From G963717155 sp963717155 (lineage in GTDB: Bacteria > Actinomycetota > Thermoleophilia > Gaiellales > JALYLC01), in NCBI GenBank assembly GCA_963717155.1, contig OY970326.1, positions 2,480,001-2,544,000 on the forward strand: a stretch of 64,000 nt of DNA. The letters are read 5' to 3'. The notes below the pieces were generated by a model. The model saw only the letters and a program-made list of their open reading frames with translations. It was not told the origin of the DNA and made no database searches. Positions 18,109 to 26,046 of the stretch are shown here, one piece after another (position 1 is the stretch's first letter; every line of letters begins with the position of its first letter). Both the position numbers and the translations under genes were made by a program.

Positions 18109-20126
18109 GGGCGCTGCCTCCGGGCGACGAGCGAGCCGCTGGGGTGAACCTCGGCGACGAAGCCGGCATCGAGGTACGTCGTCGCGGTCGTCTCGGTCAC
18201 GATCGCGGGGCCGGCCAACGTGTCGCCGGGCCGCAGGGAATCGCGCACGACGAGCGCGAACGACGCGACCTCGTCCCGTGCGAACGACCACGCCTCGACG
18301 CTCGCAGACCGGGAGGGTCGCTGCTCGCCGGTCCGTGGGACACGGCGCAGCTCGCGCGGCACGCGCACCACGGCTCTGGTCGTCACGATCTCGTGCTCCT
18401 CGTCCATCGAGTGTCCGAACGTGCGGGCGTACTCGCGCTCGAACAGCGCGCTCAGCCCGGCGGCGTCCGTGGCGACGCGACCGTCCGTGCTCGGGGCGGC
18501 GATCGTCAGCGTGTGCTCCTGGCCGACGTAGCGCACGTCGAGGTGCACCTCACGCTGCAGCCCCTCGCGCCGGGTACGGCTCTCCAGCTCGGCGAACAGC
18601 TCGGCCGCGAGCGCATCGACCTCGGGCACAGCGCCGTTGCCCAACCGGACGAGACGGGTGCGCGAGGCCGTCTGCGCGAGGTCGGCTCCGAGCAGGCCCC
18701 AGGCCGAGAAGTTGCCGGCCAGCGCCGGGACGACGATCGTGTCGACGTCGAGCTCGTCGGCCATGAGCGTGCCGAACAGCGGGCCGGCGCCGCCGAACAC
18801 GACGAGCGCCGCCTCCCGCGGATCGCGACCCTGCTCGACCGTGATGCTGCGGATCGCATCGGCCATCGCCGCCGCCGCGATGTGCAGCGTCCCGCGGGCG
18901 ACGTCCGCCGCCGAGTCGAAACCGAGTCGGCCGGCGAGGGGCGCCAGTGCCGCCTCCGCACGATCGCGCGAGAGCTCGACGCCCCCGGCGAGCTCGACGG
19001 GCAACATCCCCAGCACGACGGCGGCGTCGGTGACCGTCGGCTCGGTGCCGCCGCGCCCGTAGCAGGCGGGGCCCGGAACCGCCCCGGCGCTCTGCGGACC
19101 GACGTGCAGCAGCCCCCCCGCGCCGACGTGTGCGATCGACCCCCCTCCCGCTCCGATCGAGCGAACGTCGACCCACGGCGTCTGGATCGGAAGGCCGACG
19201 ACGCTGCCCTGGTAGAGCACCGGCACCTGACCGTCGCTGATCAGGCAGGTGTCGAAGCTCGTGCCGCCGACGTCCGCTGCGATCGCGCTCGCGAGCCCGA
19301 GCTGGCGTGCGAGCTCGGCCGTGGCGACGGCACCGGCGACGGGGCCCGAGATGACGGTCTCGAACGGTCGGGCGGCTGCCTGATCGAACGTCATGGCGCC
19401 GCCGCCGGAACGGGTGATCAGCGACTCTCCGACGAACCCGCACGAGCCGAGAGCGTCCTCGAGGCGCTCGAGGTAGTGGCCCATGCGACGCCGGACGAAC
19501 GCGTCGATGACGGTCGTGCAGGTGCGCTCGTACTCGCGGTACTCGCCCGATACCTGGTGCGAGAGCGAGATCTCACCGGCGAACCCGAGCCGGCGGAGCT
19601 CGTCGGCGACCGCGATCTCGTGCGCGCCGTTCGCGTAGGCGTTCAGAAGCGCGATCGCGACCGCGTCGACTCCGTCGGCCTCGAAGACCGCGAGCGCTTC
19701 GGCCACGCCGGAGAGATCGATCGGGCGGTGGATCGCGCCATTGGCCAACACCCGCTCGTCGACGGTCGCGCGCAAACGGCGTGGGACGAGCGGCGCCGGC
19801 GGCCGCCAGAACAGGTCGTAGGGATCGTCCCGATCGCCACGCCGGACCTCGAGCACGTCGCGGAAGCCGCGGGTCGCGACCAGACCGACCCGGGCGCCGC
19901 GCCGCTCGAGGAGCGCGTTCAGTCCGACCGTCGTGCCATGCAGGAAGAGCGACGTCGCGCCGATGCGATCGGCCGCAAGCGCCGCCTCGACGGCTACCAC
20001 CACGCCGCGCTCCGGCGCGTCGGGCGAGCTGGGCTGCTTGCCGACGACGACCTCGCCGGTCTCGTCGTCGCACCACACGAGGTCGGTGAACGTGCCGCCG
20101 ACATCGACTCCGAGGAGGGTCGCCAT
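18105..20126 (-). CDS. hydantoinase A / oxoprolinase family protein, first gene of the operon
   Basis: A 673-residue protein from ATG 20126 (MATLLGVDVGGTFTDLVWCDD). The HyuA ATPase motifs are present: GVDVGGTFTD, LFLHGTTVGLNALLERRGARVGLV and AIAADVGGTSFDTCLI. Near residue 440 the segment ITVEQGRDPREAALVVFGGAGPLF fits the C-terminal lobe. It couples ATP hydrolysis to opening a five-membered cyclic amide together with HyuB. It is the promoter-proximal gene of nine and lies 92 bases from a divergent PucR-type regulator, which probably controls it. Confidence 0.94.
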   Translation of the reverse strand: MATLLGVDVGGTFTDLVWCDDETGEVVVGKQPSSPDAPERGVVVAVEAALAADRIGATSLFLHGTTVGLNALLERRGARVGLVATRGFRDVLEVRRGDRDDPYDLFWRPPAPLVPRRLRATVDERVLANGAIHRPIDLSGVAEALAVFEADGVDAVAIALLNAYANGAHEIAVADELRRLGFAGEISLSHQVSGEYREYERTCTTVIDAFVRRRMGHYLERLEDALGSCGFVGESLITRSGGGAMTFDQAAARPFETVISGPVAGAVATAELARQLGLASAIAADVGGTSFDTCLISDGQVPVLYQGSVVGLPIQTPWVDVRSIGAGGGSIAHVGAGGLLHVGPQSAGAVPGPACYGRGGTEPTVTDAAVVLGMLPVELAGGVELSRDRAEAALAPLAGRLGFDSAADVARGTLHIAAAAMADAIRSITVEQGRDPREAALVVFGGAGPLFGTLMADELDVDTIVVPALAGNFSAWGLLGADLAQTASRTRLVRLGNGAVPEVDALAAELFAELESRTRREGLQREVHLDVRYVGQEHTLTIAAPSTDGRVATDAAGLSALFEREYARTFGHSMDEEHEIVTTRAVVRVPRELRRVPRTGEQRPSRSASVEAWSFARDEVASFALVVRDSLRPGDTLAGPAIVTETTATTYLDAGFVAEVHPSGSLVARRQRP

Positions 20127-20218
20127 GGGCCGAGACAGTACGGCCTCGCCAGTGCGATGTCTTGTGCTGCTGCGACGGAACTTGCAGTTGGATTGTGCTT
20201 GGACCACAGTTCCCGGAG
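20127..20218. promoter_or_regulatory. divergent promoter region with a spaced direct repeat
   Basis: The 92-base gap between hyuA and the PucR-type gene must hold both promoters. It contains two copies of TTGTGCT at 20162-20168 and 20193-20199, 31 bp (about three helical turns) apart. That spacing would put both on the same DNA face, as expected for a dimer or tetramer of an activator. No clear -35/-10 pair could be assigned. The repeat could be chance, as each copy is only seven bases. Confidence 0.35.
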
Positions 20219-21646
20219 ATGGCCACCGTCTCGCTCGTCGCCGACGCCCTCGCGGCGCTCGGTGGAAGCCATCTCGCCGGACCGCTGACGGGCGAGGCGA
20301 TCAAGGTTGCCCTGGTGGAGCATCCTGCCGCGCTTGCCGCGCTCCCGCCGGGAACCGTCGCCATGCTGACGCTGCGGGCCTCGGCGGAGGCGACCGGATA
20401 CCGGCTCGACCTGGCCCTGCGCCGCGCGGGTGACGCAGCCCTGGCAGCGGTCGTCCTGCACGGGGCGGACAAGCTCCCCTCGACCGCGCTCCGACTCGCG
20501 GAGCGGGCAGGGCTCGCCGTGCTGCTCCTGCCCGCCCACGCCGACGGCGCCGAGGCGCTGCTGGGCGCGGATCGGGCGCTGCGCCCCGAGCCGGAGTCCG
20601 CCCTCGCGCGGTTGCTTGCCGCACACGCCGCGATCGAGCGCGCCGGTGACGCGACCGCGGAGACGATCGTCGAGACGGCGGGGCGCGCCGCCGGGATCTC
20701 GCTCCACCTGAGCGAGAGTGGCGACGAGACGCACGTCACGCTCGGCGCGCTCCCGCCCGGCGATCCGGCCGCACCGGTCGTGCAGCGGCTCGTCTCCGAT
20801 GCCGTCGAGAGGGTACGCCGGGGCGAGCGGCGCCGGGACGAGCTGCGCTCGCGCTCGCGGGCGCAGCTGCTGGCCGAGCTTCTGACCGGGACAGCCGAGC
20901 GCTCCACGCTGGTGGCCGAACGAGCGCGCGCACGTGGGCTGCCGGTCGACGGCTGGCACCGGGTGGCGCGGATCGAGGTCGTACCCCACGCGGACGACGA
21001 CCCGCTCGCTGCCGAGGAGCGCATCGACGACGTGAACCGGATCGCCGCGCGCGTGATCGGCGGCAACGCGAGCTGGGTCGTCAGCGTGATCGACCTCGGG
21101 CTCGTGATCGCCTACCTCGATCGCCACGAGGCGGAGCCGCCGCCCTCGATCGCCGTCCCGACGATCGAGCGGGTGCTTGCGGCGGTGCGCCAGGCGCTGC
21201 CCTGGCTGACGGTCTACGTGGGCCTCGGCGGGCTGCACGTCGGGGTGGCCGGGCTGCGTGCGAGCGCCGCTGAGGCGCGCAGCGCGCTCGAGGCCGCGCG
21301 CGGGGCAGGTCGCTCGGGACAGGTGGTCGCCTACGACGCGACCGGGCTGCGTCGGATGCTCGTGGAGTGGCTGGCCTCGGACGCCGCCCGCGAGTCGGTG
21401 CGCGAGCTGCTCTCCCCGCTCGACGCGCTCGGCCCGGTGCGCGGGCACGAGATGGTGCGGACGCTCGGGGCGTACCTCGACGAGCGCGGCTCACTCGTGC
21501 GAGCCGGGAGGACGCTGCACCTGCACCCGAACGCGGTCGCCTACCGCATCCGCCAGATCAGGGAGCGGACGGGCTGCGACCTCGACGACGCCGACCAGCG
21601 GCTGGCGCTCCAGCTCGCCTGTCGGGCGAGGCTGCTCGCGAGATGA
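20219..21646 (+). CDS. PucR family transcriptional regulator
   Basis: About 475 residues from ATG 20219. GGAG directly abuts this ATG, so an upstream GTG start is possible. The N-terminal half (about 1-150) resembles the PucR ligand domain. The centre (residues about 250-390, e.g. ITRVI-like NRIAARVIGGNASWVV) is the GGDEF-like middle domain. The C-terminus, HLHPNAVAYRIRQIRERTG near 435-455, is the PucR-type HTH_30 helix-turn-helix. PucR proteins usually activate purine, hydantoin or amino-acid catabolic genes on binding a pathway intermediate. Its position divergent from hyuA makes it the likely regulator of the operon. Confidence 0.88.
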   Translation: MATVSLVADALAALGGSHLAGPLTGEAIKVALVEHPAALAALPPGTVAMLTLRASAEATGYRLDLALRRAGDAALAAVVLHGADKLPSTALRLAERAGLAVLLLPAHADGAEALLGADRALRPEPESALARLLAAHAAIERAGDATAETIVETAGRAAGISLHLSESGDETHVTLGALPPGDPAAPVVQRLVSDAVERVRRGERRRDELRSRSRAQLLAELLTGTAERSTLVAERARARGLPVDGWHRVARIEVVPHADDDPLAAEERIDDVNRIAARVIGGNASWVVSVIDLGLVIAYLDRHEAEPPPSIAVPTIERVLAAVRQALPWLTVYVGLGGLHVGVAGLRASAAEARSALEAARGAGRSGQVVAYDATGLRRMLVEWLASDAARESVRELLSPLDALGPVRGHEMVRTLGAYLDERGSLVRAGRTLHLHPNAVAYRIRQIRERTGCDLDDADQRLALQLACRARLLAR

Positions 21647-21686
21647 GCTCACGTCGCCGGCGCCGGCGACGCGAGCTCGACTGCCG

Positions 21687-22001
21687 TCACTTCCCGGCGC
21701 GGGCGTACACGCCGAGCCCGTACTTGCGGTCGAGCGCATCGCTGCGCACGATCAGCGCCTTCAGCCAGTCGGGTGCACCGGCACTCGCGGACGTCCGCGC
21801 GGACGTGTTCAGGTGGTACTTCCGTGCAACCTCGCTCGCGTACTTGTCGAGCCGGTACTTCTGGTCGAGCGCCTTGCTGCGGATGTTCAACGCCTTCTGC
21901 CAGTCGGGCGGCTGCGCCGCGAATGCTGCTCCGCCGCTCACGCCGAGCGCCAGTGCCACGACTACCAGGACGAGCCCACGAGCCAGAGACTTGCCGAACA
22001 C
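21687..22001 (-). CDS. small secreted protein with two copies of a 24-residue repeat
   Basis: A 104-residue protein from GTG 22001, chosen because AGGAGG stands five bases upstream. Residues 1-29 are a Sec signal ending in AAFAAQ. The mature part has two near-identical modules, PDWQKALNIRSKALDQKYRL and PDWLKALIVRSDALDRKYGL, each followed by xxYA and separated by about 20 residues. Pattern: PDWxKALxxRSxALDxKYxLxxYA. I do not recognise the family. The regular Trp/Tyr/Arg spacing suggests a short amphipathic helical module outside the cell, perhaps wall- or polymer-binding. It stands alone. Confidence 0.8.
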   Translation of the reverse strand: MFGKSLARGLVLVVVALALGVSGGAAFAAQPPDWQKALNIRSKALDQKYRLDKYASEVARKYHLNTSARTSASAGAPDWLKALIVRSDALDRKYGLGVYARAGK

Positions 22002-22102
22002 GGTGCCCTCCTCGATCTCTCCCATCGCCACCATGGCGACCGGTTGCAGGGAGGGTCGAACCCGGCGGCCAGGGATCGGTCGGGCGCGGTAAGGCGACGG
22101 TA

Positions 22103-23947
22103 ATGACCGGTCGAGCCGTGGAGTACGCTCGCTCGTCAAGGCCCTGCTTGGACATCAACATCCTCGGTCCGTTCGACGTCCGCGACCGCGACGGCCGCGA
22201 GGTCAGGCTGCCCGCCGGGCGCGAGCTCTCCCTGTTCGCGCTCCTGCTCGTCAACCGCGGCGAGGTCGTGTCGACGGACCGGATCCTCGAGGCGCTGTGG
22301 GGCGATCAGCCACCGGACACGGCGGCCAAGGCGGTGCAGGGCTACGTCTCCCATCTCCGGCGAGTGCTCGAGCCCGGCGACCGGCGCGAGCTTCTCGTCA
22401 CGCGGGCGCCGGGCTACGTGCTGCGGACGGAGGGCGTGGTCGTCGACGCGGCACGCTTCGAACAGCTCGCCGGCGACGGGCGGCGCGCGCTCGATGACGG
22501 ATCGACGGACGAGGCGGCGCGCGTGTTCGACGAGGCACTCGCACTGTGGCGTGGGCCTGCGCTCGCCGAGTTCGCGTACGACGACTTCGCGCAGGCCGAG
22601 ATCCACCGGCTCGGAGAGCTTCGGCTCTCGGTCATCGAGGACCGCGTCGATGCGCTCCTGCGTCTCGGACGGCACGGAGAGCTCGTCGGGCAGCTCGACT
22701 CGCTGGTCGCCGCCCACCCGCTGCGGGAGCGCCTTCGCGGCCAGTGGATGCTGGCGCTGTACCGCAGCGGGCGACAGGCGGAGGCGCTGCAGGCGTATCG
22801 CGACGGCCGGCGGCTTCTGGGCAGCGAGCTCGGGCTCGAGCCGGGACCCGAGCTCCAGCGACTCGAGCGAGCGATCCTCGCGCAGGATCCCGCGCTCGAG
22901 GCCGAGGCGCCTGTCGCCGCACGGGGTCCTCGCGCAGGCGCTTCGCCTGGCTCGAGTCGGGCGAATCGACGGCGCATCGCGATCGCGGGTGCGCTCCTCG
23001 TTGCGGCGATCGTCGCAGCGGTGCTCGTCGCCGTGCGTCTGACCGATAGCGGACCTTCCGCGATCAAGCTCACCGCCCCGGCACTCGTCGCGATCGACCC
23101 GAAGACGAACCGCGTCGTGGCTGCGAGCGCCGTTGGATCGAAGCCGGTCACGGTGGCGTTCGGCAATGGAAGCGTGTGGGTCGGAGACGCCGCCGACGGA
23201 ACCGTGACCCGCGTCGATCCGGTGACGCGAACCGCGGTCAAGACGATCGGCATCGCGGCCCCGGCCATCGATCTCGCCACAGGAGCTGGCAGCATCTGGG
23301 CCGCGACGGGCGGCTTCGGCACGATCGTGCGTATCGATCCGACAGCGAACACCGTCATCAAGCGCATCGAGCTCGGAGCTCCGAGCAATCCCGTCGTGCC
23401 GGCCGCAACGGCGGTCGCGGAGCGGGATGGGCGCGTCTGGGTCGGCACGTTCGGCGGCATGGCCGAGATCGATCCCCGCTCCGATCGGATCGTGGCACGG
23501 GTCGATCTCGGCAAGATCGCGGCTCAGCAGATCGCCGCGGGACGCGACACGGTCTGGGCGACTCTCGAGAACCGGTATGCACGCGGCGTCGACGCGAGCT
23601 CCGCACGCCCGACCGCGAGGTTCTACGCAGGTACGGGCGTGTTCGCGATCGCGCGCGACAAGTCGGCGGTCTGGCTCGCCGGCGTCTACGGCGGGCAGCT
23701 GTGGGAGCTCGATCCCATGACGGGCGCCACGATCCGTACTGGGAACGCCGGCAAGGGTGCATACGGCATCGCGCTCGGATTCGGCGGGGTGTGGATCGCC
23801 TCGTGGCCCGATCACACCCTCGTGCGCGTCGACCCGACGACGGGCGATGTCCTGGCCACGATTCCGATCGGGGGCGTACCCCAGGACGTCGCGGTCGGGG
23901 GAGGGCTCGTGTGGGTCGCAGTCGAGAGGTCGACCCCGGGGGGCTAA
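22103..23947 (+). CDS. membrane-tethered BTAD (SARP-like) regulator with extracytoplasmic beta-propeller
   Basis: About 614 residues from ATG 22103; a TTG at 22148 (LDINILGPF) is an equally plausible start. Residues about 17-110 are an OmpR-type winged helix (LPAGRELSLFALLLVNRGEVV to APGYVLRTEG), 115-260 a bacterial transcriptional activation domain of TPR-like helices. Residues about 291-312 form one transmembrane helix. The rest holds YVTN/NHL-like blades with repeated VWVG, IWAATGG and VDPxT motifs. The DNA-binding part is thus cytoplasmic and the propeller outside, a one-component ToxR/CadC-like layout. It probably senses an external or envelope signal; the target genes are unknown. Confidence 0.85.
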   Translation: MTGRAVEYARSSRPCLDINILGPFDVRDRDGREVRLPAGRELSLFALLLVNRGEVVSTDRILEALWGDQPPDTAAKAVQGYVSHLRRVLEPGDRRELLVTRAPGYVLRTEGVVVDAARFEQLAGDGRRALDDGSTDEAARVFDEALALWRGPALAEFAYDDFAQAEIHRLGELRLSVIEDRVDALLRLGRHGELVGQLDSLVAAHPLRERLRGQWMLALYRSGRQAEALQAYRDGRRLLGSELGLEPGPELQRLERAILAQDPALEAEAPVAARGPRAGASPGSSRANRRRIAIAGALLVAAIVAAVLVAVRLTDSGPSAIKLTAPALVAIDPKTNRVVAASAVGSKPVTVAFGNGSVWVGDAADGTVTRVDPVTRTAVKTIGIAAPAIDLATGAGSIWAATGGFGTIVRIDPTANTVIKRIELGAPSNPVVPAATAVAERDGRVWVGTFGGMAEIDPRSDRIVARVDLGKIAAQQIAAGRDTVWATLENRYARGVDASSARPTARFYAGTGVFAIARDKSAVWLAGVYGGQLWELDPMTGATIRTGNAGKGAYGIALGFGGVWIASWPDHTLVRVDPTTGDVLATIPIGGVPQDVAVGGGLVWVAVERSTPGG

Positions 23948-24942
23948 CGCTCGGGGGCCACGGGAACCCGCAGTCGGCCGTCGAGGATCTGGCGCCGCAC
24001 CCGATCGAGCCCGACACGGATCGCAGCGGGCACCTTCGGACTGATCGGTCCGAGAACGGCAGCGCCATCCCGCATCCCCAGGACGGTCGTCCCGCCGCTC
24101 GTGACCAGGTTGCCGCTCGCAACCGCCCTCAGGAGCCTCAGGAACCCGACGTCGTAGCGCTTGATCACGCTCGTGAGGACGAAGGAGCCGAGGATCGACT
24201 GGTCGGTGTCCACCCCGATGCCCCACACTCGTGCCTGCTTCGCGGCTGCGAGCGTCCCCAGTCCACAGGAGCCCGCGACGTTGAACACGACGCCGGCTCC
24301 GTGCGCGATCTGGGTCGTTGCAATCGCCTCGCACTTGTGCGTGTCCACGAAGTCGTTCGAGTAGCTCACGAGGACCTTGATTCTCGGGTCGGCGTGCTTC
24401 GCACCGGCGGCGAAGCCCGTGATGAAGTCGTCGACGGGTGGAATGCGCAACCCGCCGACGGCGCCGATCACGTGCCGGCCCGGTCGGCGCATCTCGAGTC
24501 GCGCCGCGAGCCAGCCGGCCAGATACGCCGCCTCACGCGGCTCGACCGAGACCGCCTGCACGTTGTGCCGGCGAATGCCCATGCTGGCCAGAGACCGGTC
24601 GTAGACGACGAAGTGCGTCCTGGGGAACTTTGCGGCGACGTTCGCCAGGCCGTCCGTGTGATCGATGTCGACGATCACGGGGTCGAACCCCTGTGCCGCG
24701 AGCAGCGACAGTGTCCCGACGGGATCTTCGCGGGGATCGGGCGAGATGATCCGGCCGCTCACTCCCGTCACGCGCAGCGCCTTCTCGAAGGCCGGGCAGA
24801 GGAAGTTGTCCGCGCAGTTGTACGTGACGAGAACGACGCGAGGGCGTGCCGCCGCGACCGCTGTGGACGCGGACGCGCCGAGGAGGGCAGGCGCGACCAG
24901 GAGCAACACCGCGAGCCGCAGACAGCGCAAGGCAGCTAGCAC
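23944..24942 (-). CDS. BMP (PnrA-like) family substrate-binding protein
   Basis: About 332 residues from GTG 24942, giving a signal peptide (LAALRCLRLAVLLLVAPALL). It resembles basic membrane protein/nucleoside-binding proteins: YDRSLASMGIRRHNVQAVSVEPREAAYLAGWLAARL, IGAVGGLRIPPVDDFITGFAAGAKH and the C-terminal IGVDTDQSILGSFVLTSVIKRYD. Such proteins bind nucleosides for ABC import. No ATPase or permease is adjacent, so it may act with a distant transporter or as a sensor partner of the neighbouring propeller regulator, with which its stop overlaps (CTAA, 23944-23947). Confidence 0.82.
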   Translation of the reverse strand: MLAALRCLRLAVLLLVAPALLGASASTAVAAARPRVVLVTYNCADNFLCPAFEKALRVTGVSGRIISPDPREDPVGTLSLLAAQGFDPVIVDIDHTDGLANVAAKFPRTHFVVYDRSLASMGIRRHNVQAVSVEPREAAYLAGWLAARLEMRRPGRHVIGAVGGLRIPPVDDFITGFAAGAKHADPRIKVLVSYSNDFVDTHKCEAIATTQIAHGAGVVFNVAGSCGLGTLAAAKQARVWGIGVDTDQSILGSFVLTSVIKRYDVGFLRLLRAVASGNLVTSGGTTVLGMRDGAAVLGPISPKVPAAIRVGLDRVRRQILDGRLRVPVAPER

Positions 24943-25035
24943 CGCAGCAACGATACGCGTTAGCGACGCGGCTCGGGTTCCTGCATTCGGTATGTTCAGC
25001 ACGACGGAGTGATATGAGCTCGCGCGCATCGAACA

Positions 25036-25127
25036 CTGGCGGGGTGGCGGAGCGGTCTAACGCGGCTGCCTTGAAAGCAGCTAGGCACTCGCTGAGGGTG
25101 CCTCGTGGGTTCGAATCCCACTCCCGC
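25036..25127 (+). tRNA. tRNA-Ser (anticodon UGA)
   Basis: A 92-nt cloverleaf. The acceptor stem GGCGGGG (25036-25042) pairs with TCCCGCC (25120-25126), with one G-U pair, and G25127 is the discriminator. The anticodon arm is GCTGC-CTTGAAA-GCAGC, giving anticodon TGA for UCA codons. The long variable arm (near GGCACTCGCTGAGGGTGCC) is diagnostic for Ser. The T arm is GTGGG-TTCGAAT-CCCAC. CCA is not encoded. It stands between the BMP gene and an alpha/beta hydrolase. Confidence 0.97.
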
Positions 25128-25184
25128 CGCTCACTCGCTCGGGTTCAACCGGCTGGGCGGCCCCTGCACGGTTAGCCTGCCGGC

Positions 25185-25964
25185 ATGGAGATCCGAGTGG
25201 GCCAGGTGGTGGTCCACTACGTGGAGCACGGGAGCGGTCGACCCGTCGTGGTACTCCACGGCGCTGGCGTCGACCACCGCGAGGCTGAAGCTTGCTTCGA
25301 GCCGGCGTTCGACGGCGTTCCGGGGCTCCGCCGGATCTATCCCGACCTCCCTGGAATGGGCCGGACGATCGCTCCCGCAACGCTGCGCAGCGCCAACGAT
25401 GTCCTCGAGACGCTGCTCGACTTCGCCGACGAGGTCGCTGGCGGGCTGGCGTGCCTCCTCGTCGGGCACTCGGCGGGCGGGTACTACGCGCAGGCGATGG
25501 CCGAGAGGAGCCCGGCGCAGGTCGCAGGTCTGGCGCTCGTCTGTCCGTTGCTGCCAGGGCTGCGTGACGTGCCGGAGCACCGGGTCGTCGCCGGATCGGG
25601 AGAGATCGGCGACGACGTCTTCCGGAGCTACTTCGTGATCCAAACGCGGGAGATGCTCGAACGCTACGAACGCGACGTCGCGCCGGCCGCCGCGCTCGTC
25701 GACCAGGCAGCGCTCGAGCGAATCGGCGAACGATGGGCGCTCACGCCCGACAGCGCGCCGCCGTACGCGGGTCCGGCGGTGATCGTCGCGGGGCGACTGG
25801 ACTCGACGGTCGGGTATGCGTCCGCTACCGACCTCGTCTACCGGTATCCGCACGCCTCGCTCGCCGTGCTCGACGACGCCGGACATGCCCTACCCCACGA
25901 GCAGCCCGATCTCCTGCGCGCCCTTCTCGCCGAGTGGCTCGTGCGGGTCGAGCGCTCGAGCTGA
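25185..25964 (+). CDS. alpha/beta hydrolase
   Basis: A 259-residue cytoplasmic hydrolase. The oxyanion-hole region is VVVLHGAGVDHRE, the nucleophile elbow LLVGHSAGGYYAQAM, the acid lies in VAGRLDSTVGY, and the base His is in LDDAGHALPHEQP. This matches the Abhydrolase_6 fold of esterases, haloperoxidase-like and C-C hydrolases. The substrate is unknown. A strong hairpin terminator lies between it and the convergent peptidase. Confidence 0.88.
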   Translation: MEIRVGQVVVHYVEHGSGRPVVVLHGAGVDHREAEACFEPAFDGVPGLRRIYPDLPGMGRTIAPATLRSANDVLETLLDFADEVAGGLACLLVGHSAGGYYAQAMAERSPAQVAGLALVCPLLPGLRDVPEHRVVAGSGEIGDDVFRSYFVIQTREMLERYERDVAPAAALVDQAALERIGERWALTPDSAPPYAGPAVIVAGRLDSTVGYASATDLVYRYPHASLAVLDDAGHALPHEQPDLLRALLAEWLVRVERSS

Positions 25965-26002
25965 CGCGAACCACGGACGGGCGCGCGACCAGTGTCGGCC
26001 GT

Positions 26003-26033
26003 GCTCGGGGCCGCCGCAGCGGCGGCCCCGAGC
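26003..26033. terminator. bidirectional hairpin terminator
   Basis: A perfect 13-bp inverted repeat, GCTCGGGGCCGCC and GGCGGCCCCGAGC, with a 5-base loop (GCAGC), lies between two convergent genes (stops at 25964 and 26047). It has no U-tract, common in high-GC actinobacteria. It should stop transcription from both sides. Confidence 0.8.
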
Positions 26034-26046
26034 TGCCCGACCGGGC

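Noticed and set aside
18144..20288. A 714-codon plus-strand frame opposite hyuA
   Set aside because: Low-complexity Arg/Asp/Glu composition and exact antisense to a well-supported HyuA gene.
22136..24334. A 732-codon minus-strand frame opposite the BTAD-propeller gene
   Set aside because: Arg/Asp-rich repeat-like composition caused by the opposite coding strand; no motif or ribosome site.
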